A stretch of DNA of 64,000 nt from assembly GCF_000171815.1 (NCBI RefSeq), contig NZ_ABGR01000014.1, positions 1 through 64,000 on the forward strand. The letters run 5' to 3'. Below are positions 36,001-46,156 of this stretch, piece by piece (within the stretch, counting starts at the first letter, position 1; each line of letters starts with the position of its first letter). The notes beneath the pieces are model-generated. The model searched no databases and had not been told where the DNA came from. It saw nothing but the letters and a program-made list of their open reading frames with translations. Source of the DNA: Vibrio sp. AND4 (GTDB lineage Bacteria; Pseudomonadota; Gammaproteobacteria; Enterobacterales; Vibrionaceae). The translations under genes were made by a program, and so were the position numbers.

Positions 36001-37437
36001 GGCAAGGCGTATTTTAACCTGAGATATCCAGAAGTAGGAAGAGTCGTACTGAAGGCAAAAATAAAAGATGAGAAGCAGGCACCAGGAAGAAATAGCTTCG
36101 TCAGCTTCCCTGCTTATCTCTCGCTTTCAACTAATGGTGGGCAATGTGATTCGGACTCTTGCACTAAAGGCTTTGTCGCTGCTGGTGAAACCTTCACTAT
36201 GTCCGTTACGGCGCATCAATTCGGCGGGGCATTAGCGAGAAACTATCAGCAAAATGGATTATCCGTCGTTCATAAAGTGACTTACCCAACAACAGGGGCT
36301 TTATCTGCCGGTGTTCTGCGGGCAGATGTGTACGATCATGATACACCTCAAGACGCGAAAGACTCGATTGAGCAAAGTATCTCGGAAGTCGGGGCGTTTG
36401 AATTGACCGTAACGCCGCCAAAAGCTTACTTGGGCAGTAAAGCGTTTGTGATTGAACCTGCGAAGGGCGTCATTGGTCGAATCTACCCTAAATACTTTAA
36501 AGTTTACCCAGATGAAAGTGCGGTTTGGAATTACCCAAATGGACAGGGCTTTGCCTATATGAATCAGCCGTTTGGTGTGAGCAAGTTCTATGTTGAGGCG
36601 TTGGGGGCAAATAAAGGAACGTTAACGAATTACTCGTTTTTTGATCCTCCCTTGTTGGCTAAATTCAATCTGTATGAGCGGGGGGATTACGTTTCTCGTT
36701 TCTCAGCGGCGAAGACGTACAGCGGAACATGGAAAGAAAGTTTAGGCAAAGCACTGGTCGTATCGAGGAGTGTTGGGCGCTATGGGGGGGGGAGTGATGA
36801 CGCGACAGGTTTAAGTGGTAATGGTTTGCTTATGGCGAAAGGTGACGGCCCGCATTACCCCGATGGACCACTTAACTTATTTGAGCAAGGTAGAGATACT
36901 TTAGTTTCAATCGCAGCTTCAAGTAGTAGTGAGGATCCTGTCATCGTGATTGAAACTGATTCAGCCTTGGACCCGCAGCCTGACATTCGCTTTGGCCGTG
37001 TCGATCTCGATGATGTTGGTGGTCATCAGGGGGCGACACTGAGAGTGCCATTACGCGTCGAATATTGGAATGGTCACCGCTTTATTGCGAACCCGAACGA
37101 TAATCAAACTGATGTGAGAGGTGTTACGGCGGCCGAAAAGCATATTTGGCCTGATGGCCCTGATGCAGCTCCTAAAGCCGTTACGTTTGGATCGGGTGGT
37201 AGGGTTTCTGCGGGTTACTCTCGATCTGTAACCGCGCAGGAGGCGGAATCATACCGTCAGCAGACGCGTGTTTGGTTGGATCTTGATGACTATGCAAATG
37301 GATATTCATGGCTCAAATACAACTGGGATAAAGATAGCCTAGATGAAGATAATCCATCATCTGTCATCACCTTTGGTATTCACCGTGGTAATGATCGAGT
37401 GATTTATCGTGGCGAACCTGGGGTGACTGGGCAATAA
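33073..37437 (+). CDS. mshQ: Large exported MSHA-associated protein MshQ
   Basis: A 1454-residue secreted protein with a clear signal peptide (cut near SAQA-K, residue 22). Order: an N-terminal beta domain (about 25-150); a region with 'YATIYAPNASVDFQTKSKAFYGFILADSV' of the kind found in surface adhesins (about 395-460); a concanavalin-like domain (about 477-745) with 'ADGVALVLSDANV'; then a long beta-rich C-terminal part (about 750-1454) ending in 'GIHRGNDRVIYRGEPG', typical of MshQ (DUF6701). Many paired cysteines fit periplasmic or surface location. A role as a pilus-tip or surface adhesin is inferred. It is the last gene of the msh locus. Confidence 0.88.
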   Translation: MKKIISILIPMFACLMNLSAQAKTCEVYGNQDFTVTFDVTSIAPDSYVYLEETELTPQEVLWHNGSSHWAARFYFQEQNLLKGQPYNIRIEHKANVNPATNSGTLIYSRKFAGDSDWQLMATISNVKLKNGPLRLSEQGSLSGFDCSGHSSAPVQAKLPNNVCQYFPEPIQGMRGYSQNTLNVSTQSARALGWSEDYKNFFTLTDKEDLFYYSPNAQQPNQPKYILAGFDKANTDDARDRLYRLPICGDDSGCDVGNNDGQLEARKAAQPLGIQTAFGDQSLSLQVDNIDSLCDSTDLCSATRYSINGKSGIEIQIGSNLNRLEVNQNNSRFDQVKVILPDGTNVRHLTVEAGPNDDLRIVIPQDATVTLEHWEHVGHTKYSFYNNARINVSGDSVVFANPIDVTTQYYATIYAPNASVDFQTKSKAFYGFILADSVNFNNPITVNGSVTARHLTMNKNVVIQKPFYSCPVEPPVQQCDQLLVETFDSPNADNWSVIGYGSSIKPQVVNGRFRLNNNTPRQATASAYNYVFPSDRNYLEIEFDHFAYDGGIQGADGVALVLSDANVPLQTGAFGGPLGYGMKLYKNHSDEISHDVEGFAGGWIGIGIDEYGNFYREGEENLASDVMPNSVGVRGPGIKDINGKWLKGYKYIRGRQFNQPLDGRSTIPHRYKVALTSHRSGAKTLSVHRKIGVNGRWEEVIKTFDILKEGNFNYTPENFRISVTASTGDSTNTHEIDNFQVCARKYQKIKKGIHHFQFDYSGTGSICQASEVTLRACMNASCSKTYPSSVLNSNSRSKVDPVTVSLLPKSDSLVAWEGGDSVTFSDSVSLKLKAFRSGDAQLGIAESSVQQLGFDEVKCINDGPQSEKNCTISFKSDVLGVMVPDKIAGKPFLNAKGQHQYSHQSLPYLEFCSLPDQQEGDGENRDIVLWIKIRKPTTNVVSVPAYVSFKKRDGTFSDEVRLGTERKKVRGVYFNEQGKAYFNLRYPEVGRVVLKAKIKDEKQAPGRNSFVSFPAYLSLSTNGGQCDSDSCTKGFVAAGETFTMSVTAHQFGGALARNYQQNGLSVVHKVTYPTTGALSAGVLRADVYDHDTPQDAKDSIEQSISEVGAFELTVTPPKAYLGSKAFVIEPAKGVIGRIYPKYFKVYPDESAVWNYPNGQGFAYMNQPFGVSKFYVEALGANKGTLTNYSFFDPPLLAKFNLYERGDYVSRFSAAKTYSGTWKESLGKALVVSRSVGRYGGGSDDATGLSGNGLLMAKGDGPHYPDGPLNLFEQGRDTLVSIAASSSSEDPVIVIETDSALDPQPDIRFGRVDLDDVGGHQGATLRVPLRVEYWNGHRFIANPNDNQTDVRGVTAAEKHIWPDGPDAAPKAVTFGSGGRVSAGYSRSVTAQEAESYRQQTRVWLDLDDYANGYSWLKYNWDKDSLDEDNPSSVITFGIHRGNDRVIYRGEPGVTGQ

Positions 37438-37580
37438 CAAACCTCGGTTTTTTGCGTTAAGTAAGGAAACTGCAAGAAAATGGGGCTTTCTGCGCATGTT
37501 TGTGTAGCAATACCTTGCTGTAGCAGCGAGGCATTGGTACATTTAAGACAATTTTTGTCTTCTAAATTTTTGCAGGATGA

Positions 37581-38633
<1,053 letters not shown>

Positions 38634-38639
38634 ACATGA

Positions 38640-38664
38640 AGGTGAAGTCCATTTGGGCTTCACC
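38640..38664 (+). other. Hairpin between mreB and mreC
   Basis: Inverted repeat aggtgaagtcc-attt-gggcttcacct lies a few bases after the mreB stop. No T-run follows, so it is unlikely to be a strong intrinsic terminator. It may protect the 3' end of an mreB-only mRNA, giving more MreB than MreC and MreD. Confidence 0.5.
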
Positions 38665-38780
38665 TGCATTTCCGCTCTCTGTATTTTCAATCTGCTCTAT
38701 ACCTAGAATCTGATTATGTCGAATTCTAAGGTTGCGAAGTAAGACTCAATAATCATGGTAGCAATCAGGTTAAAAACAAG

Positions 38781-39671
38781 ATGAAACCGATTTTCGGCAG
38801 AGGCCCATCTCTGCAATTGCGTCTGTTTTTTGCTGTCATCGTGTCGGCGAGCTTAATGCTGGCTGATAACCGTCTCGATACGTTTTCTCATGTCCGATAT
38901 CTATTGAACAGTATGGTTGCGCCTATTCAGTATGCAGCCAATATGCCTCGTAGCTTGTTTGATGGGATGTTCGAACGTTTAAATACTCATCAGGCTCTGA
39001 TTGAAGACAATCGTAATTTAAAGCGCGAAGTACTTCGGTTGAAGAGCGAGCTGATCTTGTTAGACCAATATAGAGAAGAAAACCAACGCCTACGTAAACT
39101 GCTTGGTTCTTCATTCGTCCGTGACGAGAAGAAAGTTGTAACCGAAGTGATGGCTGTGGATACGTCACCATATCGTCACCAAGTGGTGATCGATAAAGGT
39201 CATATTGATGGCGTGTACGTTGGTCAGCCTGTCATTAACGAGAAAGGCATTGTTGGTCAGGTGACGTTTGTCGCAGCGCATAATGCACGTGTTCTGCTGC
39301 TCACTGACGCGAAAAACGCGATTCCAGTTCAGGTGATTCGCAATGATATTCGTGTCATCGCCTCAGGGAACGGCGAAGTAGATGAGATCCATTTGGAACA
39401 CATTCCAACCAGCACCGATATCCAAGTAGGTGACTTGCTAGTGACATCTGGTCTTGGTGGTATTTATCCAGAGGGTTATCCCGTTGCGACGGTAACGAAT
39501 GTGGATCATGACACTCGCCAAGAGTTTGCATCGATCAAAGCTGAGCCAGTGGTTGAGTTTGATCGTCTACGTTATCTGCTGTTGATTTGGCCGAATGAAG
39601 ACCGTCAGCACAAAGCATTACAATCCAATGTTGAAGAAGACTCAGAACAAGAGGTAACCGATGGCCAATAG
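38781..39671 (+). CDS. mreC: Rod shape-determining protein MreC
   Basis: A bitopic inner-membrane protein of 296 residues: cytoplasmic N-terminus, one transmembrane helix (about 12-30), a periplasmic coiled coil (about 60-105, 'LIEDNRNLKREVLRLKSELILLDQYREENQRLRKLLG' region) and a double beta-barrel (about 115-275) with 'VIDKGHIDGVYVGQPVINEKGIVGQV'. It links MreB to MreD, RodA and PBP2. It has an acidic C-terminal tail. It overlaps mreD by 11 bases. Confidence 0.96.
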   Translation: MKPIFGRGPSLQLRLFFAVIVSASLMLADNRLDTFSHVRYLLNSMVAPIQYAANMPRSLFDGMFERLNTHQALIEDNRNLKREVLRLKSELILLDQYREENQRLRKLLGSSFVRDEKKVVTEVMAVDTSPYRHQVVIDKGHIDGVYVGQPVINEKGIVGQVTFVAAHNARVLLLTDAKNAIPVQVIRNDIRVIASGNGEVDEIHLEHIPTSTDIQVGDLLVTSGLGGIYPEGYPVATVTNVDHDTRQEFASIKAEPVVEFDRLRYLLLIWPNEDRQHKALQSNVEEDSEQEVTDGQ

Positions 39672-40149
39672 TGTATTTAGAAGCCGCATGGTCATCGGCG
39701 TCAGCTTCTTTGTTGCGTTAGTTTTACAGACGATACCATGGCCGGGTGCTCTCGATTTGTTGCGCCCATCGTGGTTATTCCTCGTGACCTGCTACTGGGT
39801 GTTAGCGTTGCCGCAACGTGTTAACGTTGGCTCCGCGCTGATTTTAGGTTTACTTTGGGATATTTTGATTGGCTCGACGCTTGGTATCCGAGGGATGATG
39901 ATGTCGATCATTATCTACTTGGTGGCATTGAACTTCTTGGTGATCCGCAACATGGCACTGTGGCAACAGTCTATTTTAATTGCCTTTTTTACTGTGATCT
40001 TGGAGCTCCTTATCTTCTGTGGGGAGTATTTAAATCAAGATGTCGTATTTAACCCATTATCCCTGTGGACTGCTGCAATAAATTGTATACTTTGGCCATG
40101 GATGTTTTTATTGATGCGACGCGTCCGTCGCGCATGGCACGTAAGGTAG
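39661..40149 (+). CDS. mreD: Rod shape-determining protein MreD
   Basis: A 162-residue hydrophobic inner-membrane protein with about five transmembrane segments, including 'WLFLVTCYWVLALPQRVNVG' and 'ILGLLWDILIGSTLGIRGMM' with the conserved WD in the second. It works with MreC in the elongasome. It overlaps mreC and is followed after four bases by the maf gene. Confidence 0.94.
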   Translation: MANSVFRSRMVIGVSFFVALVLQTIPWPGALDLLRPSWLFLVTCYWVLALPQRVNVGSALILGLLWDILIGSTLGIRGMMMSIIIYLVALNFLVIRNMALWQQSILIAFFTVILELLIFCGEYLNQDVVFNPLSLWTAAINCILWPWMFLLMRRVRRAWHVR

Positions 40150-40153
40150 CGTT

Positions 40154-40723
40154 GTGAAAAAGGGCTTATCCCTCGTTCTGTCATCGGGTTCTCCGAGAAG
40201 AAAAGAGCTGCTTGCTCAGTTAGGTTATGACTTTGATATTGTTCTTCCTAACATAGAGGAAGCCAAACAAGACCATGAGCAAGCAAAAGACTATGTTTTG
40301 CGTCTCTCTTTGGAAAAGGCTCAAGCAGGCTTAGCGATGGCTAAGCCTGATTCCGTTGTTTTGGGCTCTGACACCGTAGTAGTGTGCGATAACCACGTAT
40401 TAGAAAAACCTAAAAACTTCGAAGATTCAAAGCGTATGCTCAGTAATTTATCCGGTCGTCAGCATCAAGTGATGACCGCGGTGAGCATAGTGTCAAAAGT
40501 ACAACAACATTCAGTGGTTGTTATCACTGATGTGTGGTTCAAAACGCTGACTGACAAAGAAATAGAACGATACTGGCATTCAGGCGAACCATGCGATAAA
40601 GCTGGAAGTTATGGTATTCAGGGGCTTGGCGGGCGCTTTGTCACTCGGATAGAAGGCAGTTATCACGCCGTAGTAGGCTTACCTTTGTTCGAAACCGATC
40701 AGCTAATTCAAGAATTTTTATAA
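40154..40723 (+). CDS. maf: Maf-family nucleotide pyrophosphatase
   Basis: A 189-residue Maf/HAM1-type pyrophosphatase. It has the N-terminal 'LSSGSPRRKELL' (substrate-binding S-SPRR motif), 'VVLGSDTVV' with the catalytic-type Asp, and 'DKAGSYGIQGLGGRFV'. The group with this SxGSPRRKELL form (E. coli YhdE) hydrolyses dTTP and UTP; this specificity is taken from the family. Its place between mreD and rng is the standard one in gammaproteobacteria. It starts with GTG. Confidence 0.93.
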   Translation: MKKGLSLVLSSGSPRRKELLAQLGYDFDIVLPNIEEAKQDHEQAKDYVLRLSLEKAQAGLAMAKPDSVVLGSDTVVVCDNHVLEKPKNFEDSKRMLSNLSGRQHQVMTAVSIVSKVQQHSVVVITDVWFKTLTDKEIERYWHSGEPCDKAGSYGIQGLGGRFVTRIEGSYHAVVGLPLFETDQLIQEFL

Positions 40724-40741
40724 TTGTTTTGAGGTGTGCAC

Positions 40742-42211
40742 ATGAGTGCGGAATTGCTGTTAAACGTGACCCCGAGTGAAACTCGTGTGGCCATGATTGA
40801 AGGTGGAGTGCTACAAGAAGTTCATATAGAACGTGAGTCGCGTCGCGGCATTGTTGGTAATATTTACAAAGGTAAAGTAAGCCGGGTATTGCCTGGGATG
40901 CAAGCAGCGTTTGTCGACATTGGTTTGGAGAAAGCGGCGTTCCTGCATGCGTCAGATATCGTTCCGCATACAGAATGTGTTGCAGAGAACGAAAAAAAAC
41001 AGTTTCAAGTTCGTGATATTTCTGAGTTGGTTCGCCAAGGTCAGGATATTGTCGTGCAGGTGGTTAAAGACCCGCTAGGCACCAAGGGCGCGCGCTTGAC
41101 CACAGATATCACTCTGCCATCACGTTATCTTGTCTTTATGCCGGGGGCGAGCCATGTTGGCGTTTCTCAGCGTATTGAAAGTGAAAGTGAACGTGAACGA
41201 TTGAAGAAAGTCGTCAATCGCTACTGTGACGAGCACGGTGGTTTTATCATTCGCACAGCAGCAGAAGGCGCAGACGAGAAAGAGCTTTCTCAAGATGCGG
41301 CCTTTTTGAAGCGCTTATGGCAAAAGGTGATGGAGCGCCGAGCGAAGTACAAAACGCGTTCGACTTTGTACGGAGAGCTAGGTTTAGCACAGCGTATTTT
41401 ACGTGATTTCGTTGGTACTGAGCTGGACAAGGTTATGGTTGATTCTCGTCTTGAATTCGAGCACCTAAAAGAATTCACCTCTGAATACGTCCCGGAATTG
41501 ACAGACAAGCTTGAGCTGTACGAAGGTGACAAGCCTATTTTTGATATGTACGACACAGAGAACGAAATTCAACGCTCTTTAGAACGTAAAGTTGAGCTTA
41601 AGTCTGGTGGCTACCTGATCATAGATCAAACTGAAGCGATGACAACGGTTGACATTAATACTGGTGCGTTTGTTGGCCGACGCAACCTTGAAGAAACCAT
41701 TTTCAACACCAATGTCGAAGCGACTCAAGCGATCGCTCGTCAGCTCCGCCTGCGTAACTTAGGTGGTATCATCATCATTGATTTTATCGATATGGCATCG
41801 GAAGAGCACCGAAAACGTGTGCTTGTTTCACTTGAAACGGCGTTATCAAAAGATCGAGTGAAAACCAATATCAACGGTTTTACTCAGCTAGGCTTAGTTG
41901 AGATGACCCGTAAGCGAACGCGTGAAAGTATTGAACATATCCTGTGTTCAAGCTGTCCTACTTGTGTAGGTCGCGGCAGTGTAAAGACTGTTGAGACAGT
42001 ATGTTATGAAATCCTACGAGAAATTACGCGTGTCAACCGTGCTTACGATGCAGACAACTTCGTTGTTTATGCGTCAGCTTCCGTAGCAGAAACACTCTTG
42101 GGTGATGAATCCCATGCGCTCGCTGAGCTTGAGGTATTTATTGGTAAGCAAGTTCGTATTCAAGCTGAACCCCTGTACATTCAGGAGCAGTTTGACGTCG
42201 TTATGATGTAA
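40742..42211 (+). CDS. rng: Ribonuclease G
   Basis: A 489-residue endoribonuclease that matures the 5' end of 16S rRNA and takes part in mRNA decay. The N-terminus 'SAELLLNVTPSETRVAMIEGG' is followed by the S1 domain (about 38-128, 'GNIYKGKVSRVLPGMQAAFVDIGL'). The catalytic DNase I-like core has 'TTVDINTGAFVG' and 'IIIDFIDM' with the metal-binding Asp pair, and the zinc-link 'CPTCVGRG'. It lacks the long C-terminal scaffold of RNase E. ATG at 40742 has GAGGTG five bases upstream; a GTG two codons earlier is the alternative. Confidence 0.96.
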   Translation: MSAELLLNVTPSETRVAMIEGGVLQEVHIERESRRGIVGNIYKGKVSRVLPGMQAAFVDIGLEKAAFLHASDIVPHTECVAENEKKQFQVRDISELVRQGQDIVVQVVKDPLGTKGARLTTDITLPSRYLVFMPGASHVGVSQRIESESERERLKKVVNRYCDEHGGFIIRTAAEGADEKELSQDAAFLKRLWQKVMERRAKYKTRSTLYGELGLAQRILRDFVGTELDKVMVDSRLEFEHLKEFTSEYVPELTDKLELYEGDKPIFDMYDTENEIQRSLERKVELKSGGYLIIDQTEAMTTVDINTGAFVGRRNLEETIFNTNVEATQAIARQLRLRNLGGIIIIDFIDMASEEHRKRVLVSLETALSKDRVKTNINGFTQLGLVEMTRKRTRESIEHILCSSCPTCVGRGSVKTVETVCYEILREITRVNRAYDADNFVVYASASVAETLLGDESHALAELEVFIGKQVRIQAEPLYIQEQFDVVMM

Positions 42212-42222
42212 TTGGAAAATTT

Positions 42223-45200
42223 GTGAATTCTGGTTTTAACCGTTTCGGGCGCTTCTGCGCGTGGACCTTGGTCACTTTGTTGGTGCTTCTGGCCATTTTG
42301 GTGACGACACTGCGTGTGGCATTGCCACAACTTAACCACTTTCAAGATGAGATCAAAGCCTGGGTCAAGCAAGACACAGGTTTTGACTTTTCGATTGCCA
42401 GCGTTGCTGGTTCTTGGCGTAACAGCCACCCCTCTATCTCACTGCAAGGTTTAGAAGCGAATCTTCCCAATAACCAAGATGCTCGTTTTGCGGTGGATGA
42501 AATTCATATTGAATTCGATCTCATTCGATCTCTTCTGCAGTTTAAACCCGTGGTCGCGGACTTAACCATAGATGAGCTTGCTTTAGATATACGCACTTTC
42601 GACCTTCTGTCTAAATCGGAAGGCAAAGAGCCACAAACAAATACCAGTAAAAATGAAACCAAGTTTATTGATCAACTTGACTCATTATTACTGCGTCAGT
42701 TTGAAGACTTCACCATCACAGATTCTCGCATTTGGTATAAATCGATTTCCGGTGAAACACGTCGCTTGGATATCGAACTGTTACGTTGGAGTAACCAAGG
42801 TAAACACCACTTAGCAGAGGGAACGGTTAGCATTGCCGATGCGAGTCTCAACTCGTTGTTGGTAAGTGCTAACTTTAAAGACTTCGGATCGCTGCGAGAT
42901 GTGTCAGGCGAGTTTTACGTCAGTGCTAAAGATGTGGCGGTGACACCGTGGTTAACCTCTTATATGCAGGAGCAATCGGGGATCGAATCGGGGAAAGTGA
43001 GCCTTGATACCTGGCTAACATTGAGACACAGTCAGCCGAGCTATGCGTATGTTGATTTGCAACCTTCTGAATTGTCTTGGAACGACAGTCGTCGCCATCA
43101 GCTTCAGATTCAATCTGGTATTTTCAAGCTGCAGCCAGATAAAAAAGGCTGGAAAGTAAATGGTCACTCACTGCAAGTTCGCACGGATAATAGGCTTTGG
43201 CCAGAGTTGGATGTGGCTTTCGACTGGCAACCGAGCGGCTGGCTACTCAACCTTTCCCAGTTAGATATTGAAGCGCTTACTCCGCTAATTAAGCTCGCAC
43301 CGAAGTCAGAATCCACCACGGATTTACTCGACAAGCTTGCATTGAAAGGACGGGTGAAAGACATCCGCTTATCGATGAGTGGCGGTTTAGATACGTTGCA
43401 TTATTCTGCTGATCTGGATGATCTTGGATTAAGCCAATGGGAGCTGCTTCCGGGCTTTAGTCATGTGCAAGCTCAAGTCTCGGGAAATCTAGAACAGGCA
43501 AAAGCCAAGGTAACGGTCATTGATGATGTCTTCCCGTATGGAGAGGTGTTTCAAGCGCCCTTAAATATCAAGCAGGGCGAAGTCGACATCATTTGGCAGC
43601 AGGATGAAAATGGTTGGCGTCTATGGTCTGATAAAGTGACCGCTGCGACCCCAGATTTACAGGTACTGGGCGCATTCCGTCTTGATTTTCCGCAAGAGAA
43701 AAGCCCATTTTTGTCGTTTTATGCAGAAGCCGATCTCTATAATGCAGGGGAGACGTGGCGTTACTTGCCAACCTTGGCCCTTGGACAAGATCTGACAGAT
43801 TATTTGTCTACGGCGATCCAAGGTGGTAAAGCCAATACTGCCAAGCTACTTTGGTATGGCGAATTAGGTGACTTTCCATACAAACAAAACAATGGCCTGT
43901 TCCAAGCATGGGTTGGATTGAAAAATGCCAAATTTAGCTTTGATACTGCTTGGCCAACCATCACAGATTTGCAGCTCGATTTGTTGTTTGAAAACGACGC
44001 CATGTATTTGGATTCAAAGTCTGCCACGCTAAATGGTGTTAGAGCGAAACGAATCACTGGGCGCATTCCCGAGTTAGCAGAGGGGGGGCATATAGAGATC
44101 GAAGCCAAAGCAAGTGCGCCGGGTAATGAAGTTCGTGACTACATGATGGCCACGCCGCTTGTTGACTCTGTGGGGGCCGCGCTGACGGCACTGCAAGTAA
44201 GTGGTCCTGTGTATTCAGAATTCCAACTCAATATTCCATTTGACACAAACAGAGAGCCTAGAGCATGGGGCTATGCGGATCTTAACAACAACCGCGTGGA
44301 TATTGATGCGCCGCCGATGACGTTAGAAAATGCAACGGGTCGTATCAAGTTCGATAATGACGTGGTGACCACTTCAGGCCTTTCTGCAGAGTTATTGAAG
44401 CAGTCCATTTCACTTGATTTTCGAGGGAAGAATGCGGGCCAAGGGTATGGTGTGACCATTAATACCCTTGGTGATTGGGAAGTCAATCCACTCAAACCTT
44501 ACCTTGGTGACCGTTGGTTGAGTTTGGTTTCAGGTCATGCTCCGTGGCAAATGGATATCGATTTACAACTCAATGATGTCGGTTTTACTTATCAAGTCGA
44601 TGTGCTGGCGCAACTTAGCCAGTTAAGCAGTGACTATCCTTATCCGCTGACCAAAAAACGTGGCGAGAAAGGCCAAGCAAAACTGCAAGCCTCCGGTAAT
44701 CAAGAGAGTATTTCTGCTCGCCTACAACTCCCCAATGCGAAATACCAAACTGAAATCGATATTTCTGGTGACGTACCTCAGTTAACAGCGACTAACCTCG
44801 TGATTGGTCATGGCGGTTTCGATATTAGCCCGGTTGTTGGGCATGATGCTTCGATTCGTTTGGATGATTTTAGCTTTGATACTTGGGCAGACTTCATGCA
44901 TGCCCCCCAAAACACCACGCGGTCAGTGTTAGAAAGCATGAAAATGCCAACGATCCCATTGCCGACGCGGGTAAGTATGGATGTGAAAAACCTCAAGCTC
45001 GGTGGTATAGAGTTCCATGATGTGGATTTAGACGCGCGTAAGAGGGATGCGAGTTGGCTGATTGATGTTGATAGCCAAGAAGTAAAAGGTAAAGCTAAGT
45101 ACCTCACGCCGAATGATCTGTCGGTTTCACTCAAGCATTTACATGTATATATTCCAGGTTTTGACGAGGCAACTAAAGAGCGTGCTTCACTGTTTGCCAG

Positions 45201-46101
45201 CGAAGATCAAGCAGCACCACTGATCTCAAATTTTGACCGCAAGTTCCATGCAAAGATGCCAAACTTAACTTTGGATATCGATGACTTTTGGTTGCAGGGT
45301 TACAAAGTCGGCAAAGTGAACTTGGATGTTGAGCGCACCAATAACCGGATTGAATGGAAAAATGTGAGTTTTAGCAGTGGCCAAAACCGTGTTGATATGA
45401 GCGGCTGGTGGGAGTTGACCGAAGCGCGCAGCCATTCTAACTTGACCACCAAGGTGAAGGGCGAAAATAACAGTGACTTGATGGAGCGCTTCGGCATTAC
45501 TTCTGGTATCCAACAAGCACCGTTTGAAATTAACGCCACACTAGATTGGGATGGCGCACCTTGGTCGATGAAGACGCAAAGTTTACAAGGTGAGGTGTCG
45601 ACTGAGTTTGGTAAAGGTGTTATCTCGCAAGTCAGTGGTGCCGCTCGATTGCTTGGTCTGTTTAGCCTAGACTCAATTATTCGTAAGATGCAGCTCGACT
45701 TTACCGATGTTTTTGACCAAGGCATGGCTTTTAACTCGATTACGGGCACGGGCAAAATCCAAGATGGTGTGTTTGTTACTAACGATATCGAAATGAATGC
45801 CTTGGCAGGGGAAATGAAAATCCGTGGCCTCGCCAATATGAATACCCGTTTGGTGGATGCGGAAGTGAACTTCACACCAGACATTACTTCTGGTATCCCA
45901 GTGCTGACCGCCTTTGCAGTCGCGCCGCAAACCGCCTTGTATGTTCTGGCGATTTCGACGGTAATCTCTCCAGTGGTGGAAGTCTTTACACAAGTGAATT
46001 ATGAAGTGAAAGGCCCGCTGGATGCACCAAGCGTAAAAGAGATTTCTCGGAGCAAAGGAGAATTCAAGTTGCCAGAAAAACTGCGTGAGCAAGCCAAGTA
46101 A
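42223..46101 (+). CDS. yhdP: YhdP-family AsmA-like envelope protein
   Basis: A 1292-residue protein with one N-terminal transmembrane helix (about 12-33) and a very long beta-rich periplasmic body. The C-terminus is a DUF3971/AsmA_2-type region with 'GMAFNSITGTGKIQDGVFVTNDIEMNALAGEMKIRG'-like sequence. YhdP, TamB and YdbH form bridges for phospholipid transport to the outer membrane in E. coli. The length and the position after rng agree with YhdP. The start is GTG, eleven bases after the rng stop. The gene appears to be co-transcribed with rng, the nitrilase and tldD. Confidence 0.92.
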   Translation: MNSGFNRFGRFCAWTLVTLLVLLAILVTTLRVALPQLNHFQDEIKAWVKQDTGFDFSIASVAGSWRNSHPSISLQGLEANLPNNQDARFAVDEIHIEFDLIRSLLQFKPVVADLTIDELALDIRTFDLLSKSEGKEPQTNTSKNETKFIDQLDSLLLRQFEDFTITDSRIWYKSISGETRRLDIELLRWSNQGKHHLAEGTVSIADASLNSLLVSANFKDFGSLRDVSGEFYVSAKDVAVTPWLTSYMQEQSGIESGKVSLDTWLTLRHSQPSYAYVDLQPSELSWNDSRRHQLQIQSGIFKLQPDKKGWKVNGHSLQVRTDNRLWPELDVAFDWQPSGWLLNLSQLDIEALTPLIKLAPKSESTTDLLDKLALKGRVKDIRLSMSGGLDTLHYSADLDDLGLSQWELLPGFSHVQAQVSGNLEQAKAKVTVIDDVFPYGEVFQAPLNIKQGEVDIIWQQDENGWRLWSDKVTAATPDLQVLGAFRLDFPQEKSPFLSFYAEADLYNAGETWRYLPTLALGQDLTDYLSTAIQGGKANTAKLLWYGELGDFPYKQNNGLFQAWVGLKNAKFSFDTAWPTITDLQLDLLFENDAMYLDSKSATLNGVRAKRITGRIPELAEGGHIEIEAKASAPGNEVRDYMMATPLVDSVGAALTALQVSGPVYSEFQLNIPFDTNREPRAWGYADLNNNRVDIDAPPMTLENATGRIKFDNDVVTTSGLSAELLKQSISLDFRGKNAGQGYGVTINTLGDWEVNPLKPYLGDRWLSLVSGHAPWQMDIDLQLNDVGFTYQVDVLAQLSQLSSDYPYPLTKKRGEKGQAKLQASGNQESISARLQLPNAKYQTEIDISGDVPQLTATNLVIGHGGFDISPVVGHDASIRLDDFSFDTWADFMHAPQNTTRSVLESMKMPTIPLPTRVSMDVKNLKLGGIEFHDVDLDARKRDASWLIDVDSQEVKGKAKYLTPNDLSVSLKHLHVYIPGFDEATKERASLFASEDQAAPLISNFDRKFHAKMPNLTLDIDDFWLQGYKVGKVNLDVERTNNRIEWKNVSFSSGQNRVDMSGWWELTEARSHSNLTTKVKGENNSDLMERFGITSGIQQAPFEINATLDWDGAPWSMKTQSLQGEVSTEFGKGVISQVSGAARLLGLFSLDSIIRKMQLDFTDVFDQGMAFNSITGTGKIQDGVFVTNDIEMNALAGEMKIRGLANMNTRLVDAEVNFTPDITSGIPVLTAFAVAPQTALYVLAISTVISPVVEVFTQVNYEVKGPLDAPSVKEISRSKGEFKLPEKLREQAK

Positions 46102-46156
46102 CTGAGTTAGCCAAGCAACGAGCAGTTTCGCTTGTGAGGAGCAAGGATTAGAAAAC

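Noticed and set aside
38640..38664. The mreB-mreC hairpin as an intrinsic terminator
   Set aside because: The stem is good but no T-run follows, and mreC and mreD need expression from upstream. I listed it only as a hairpin.
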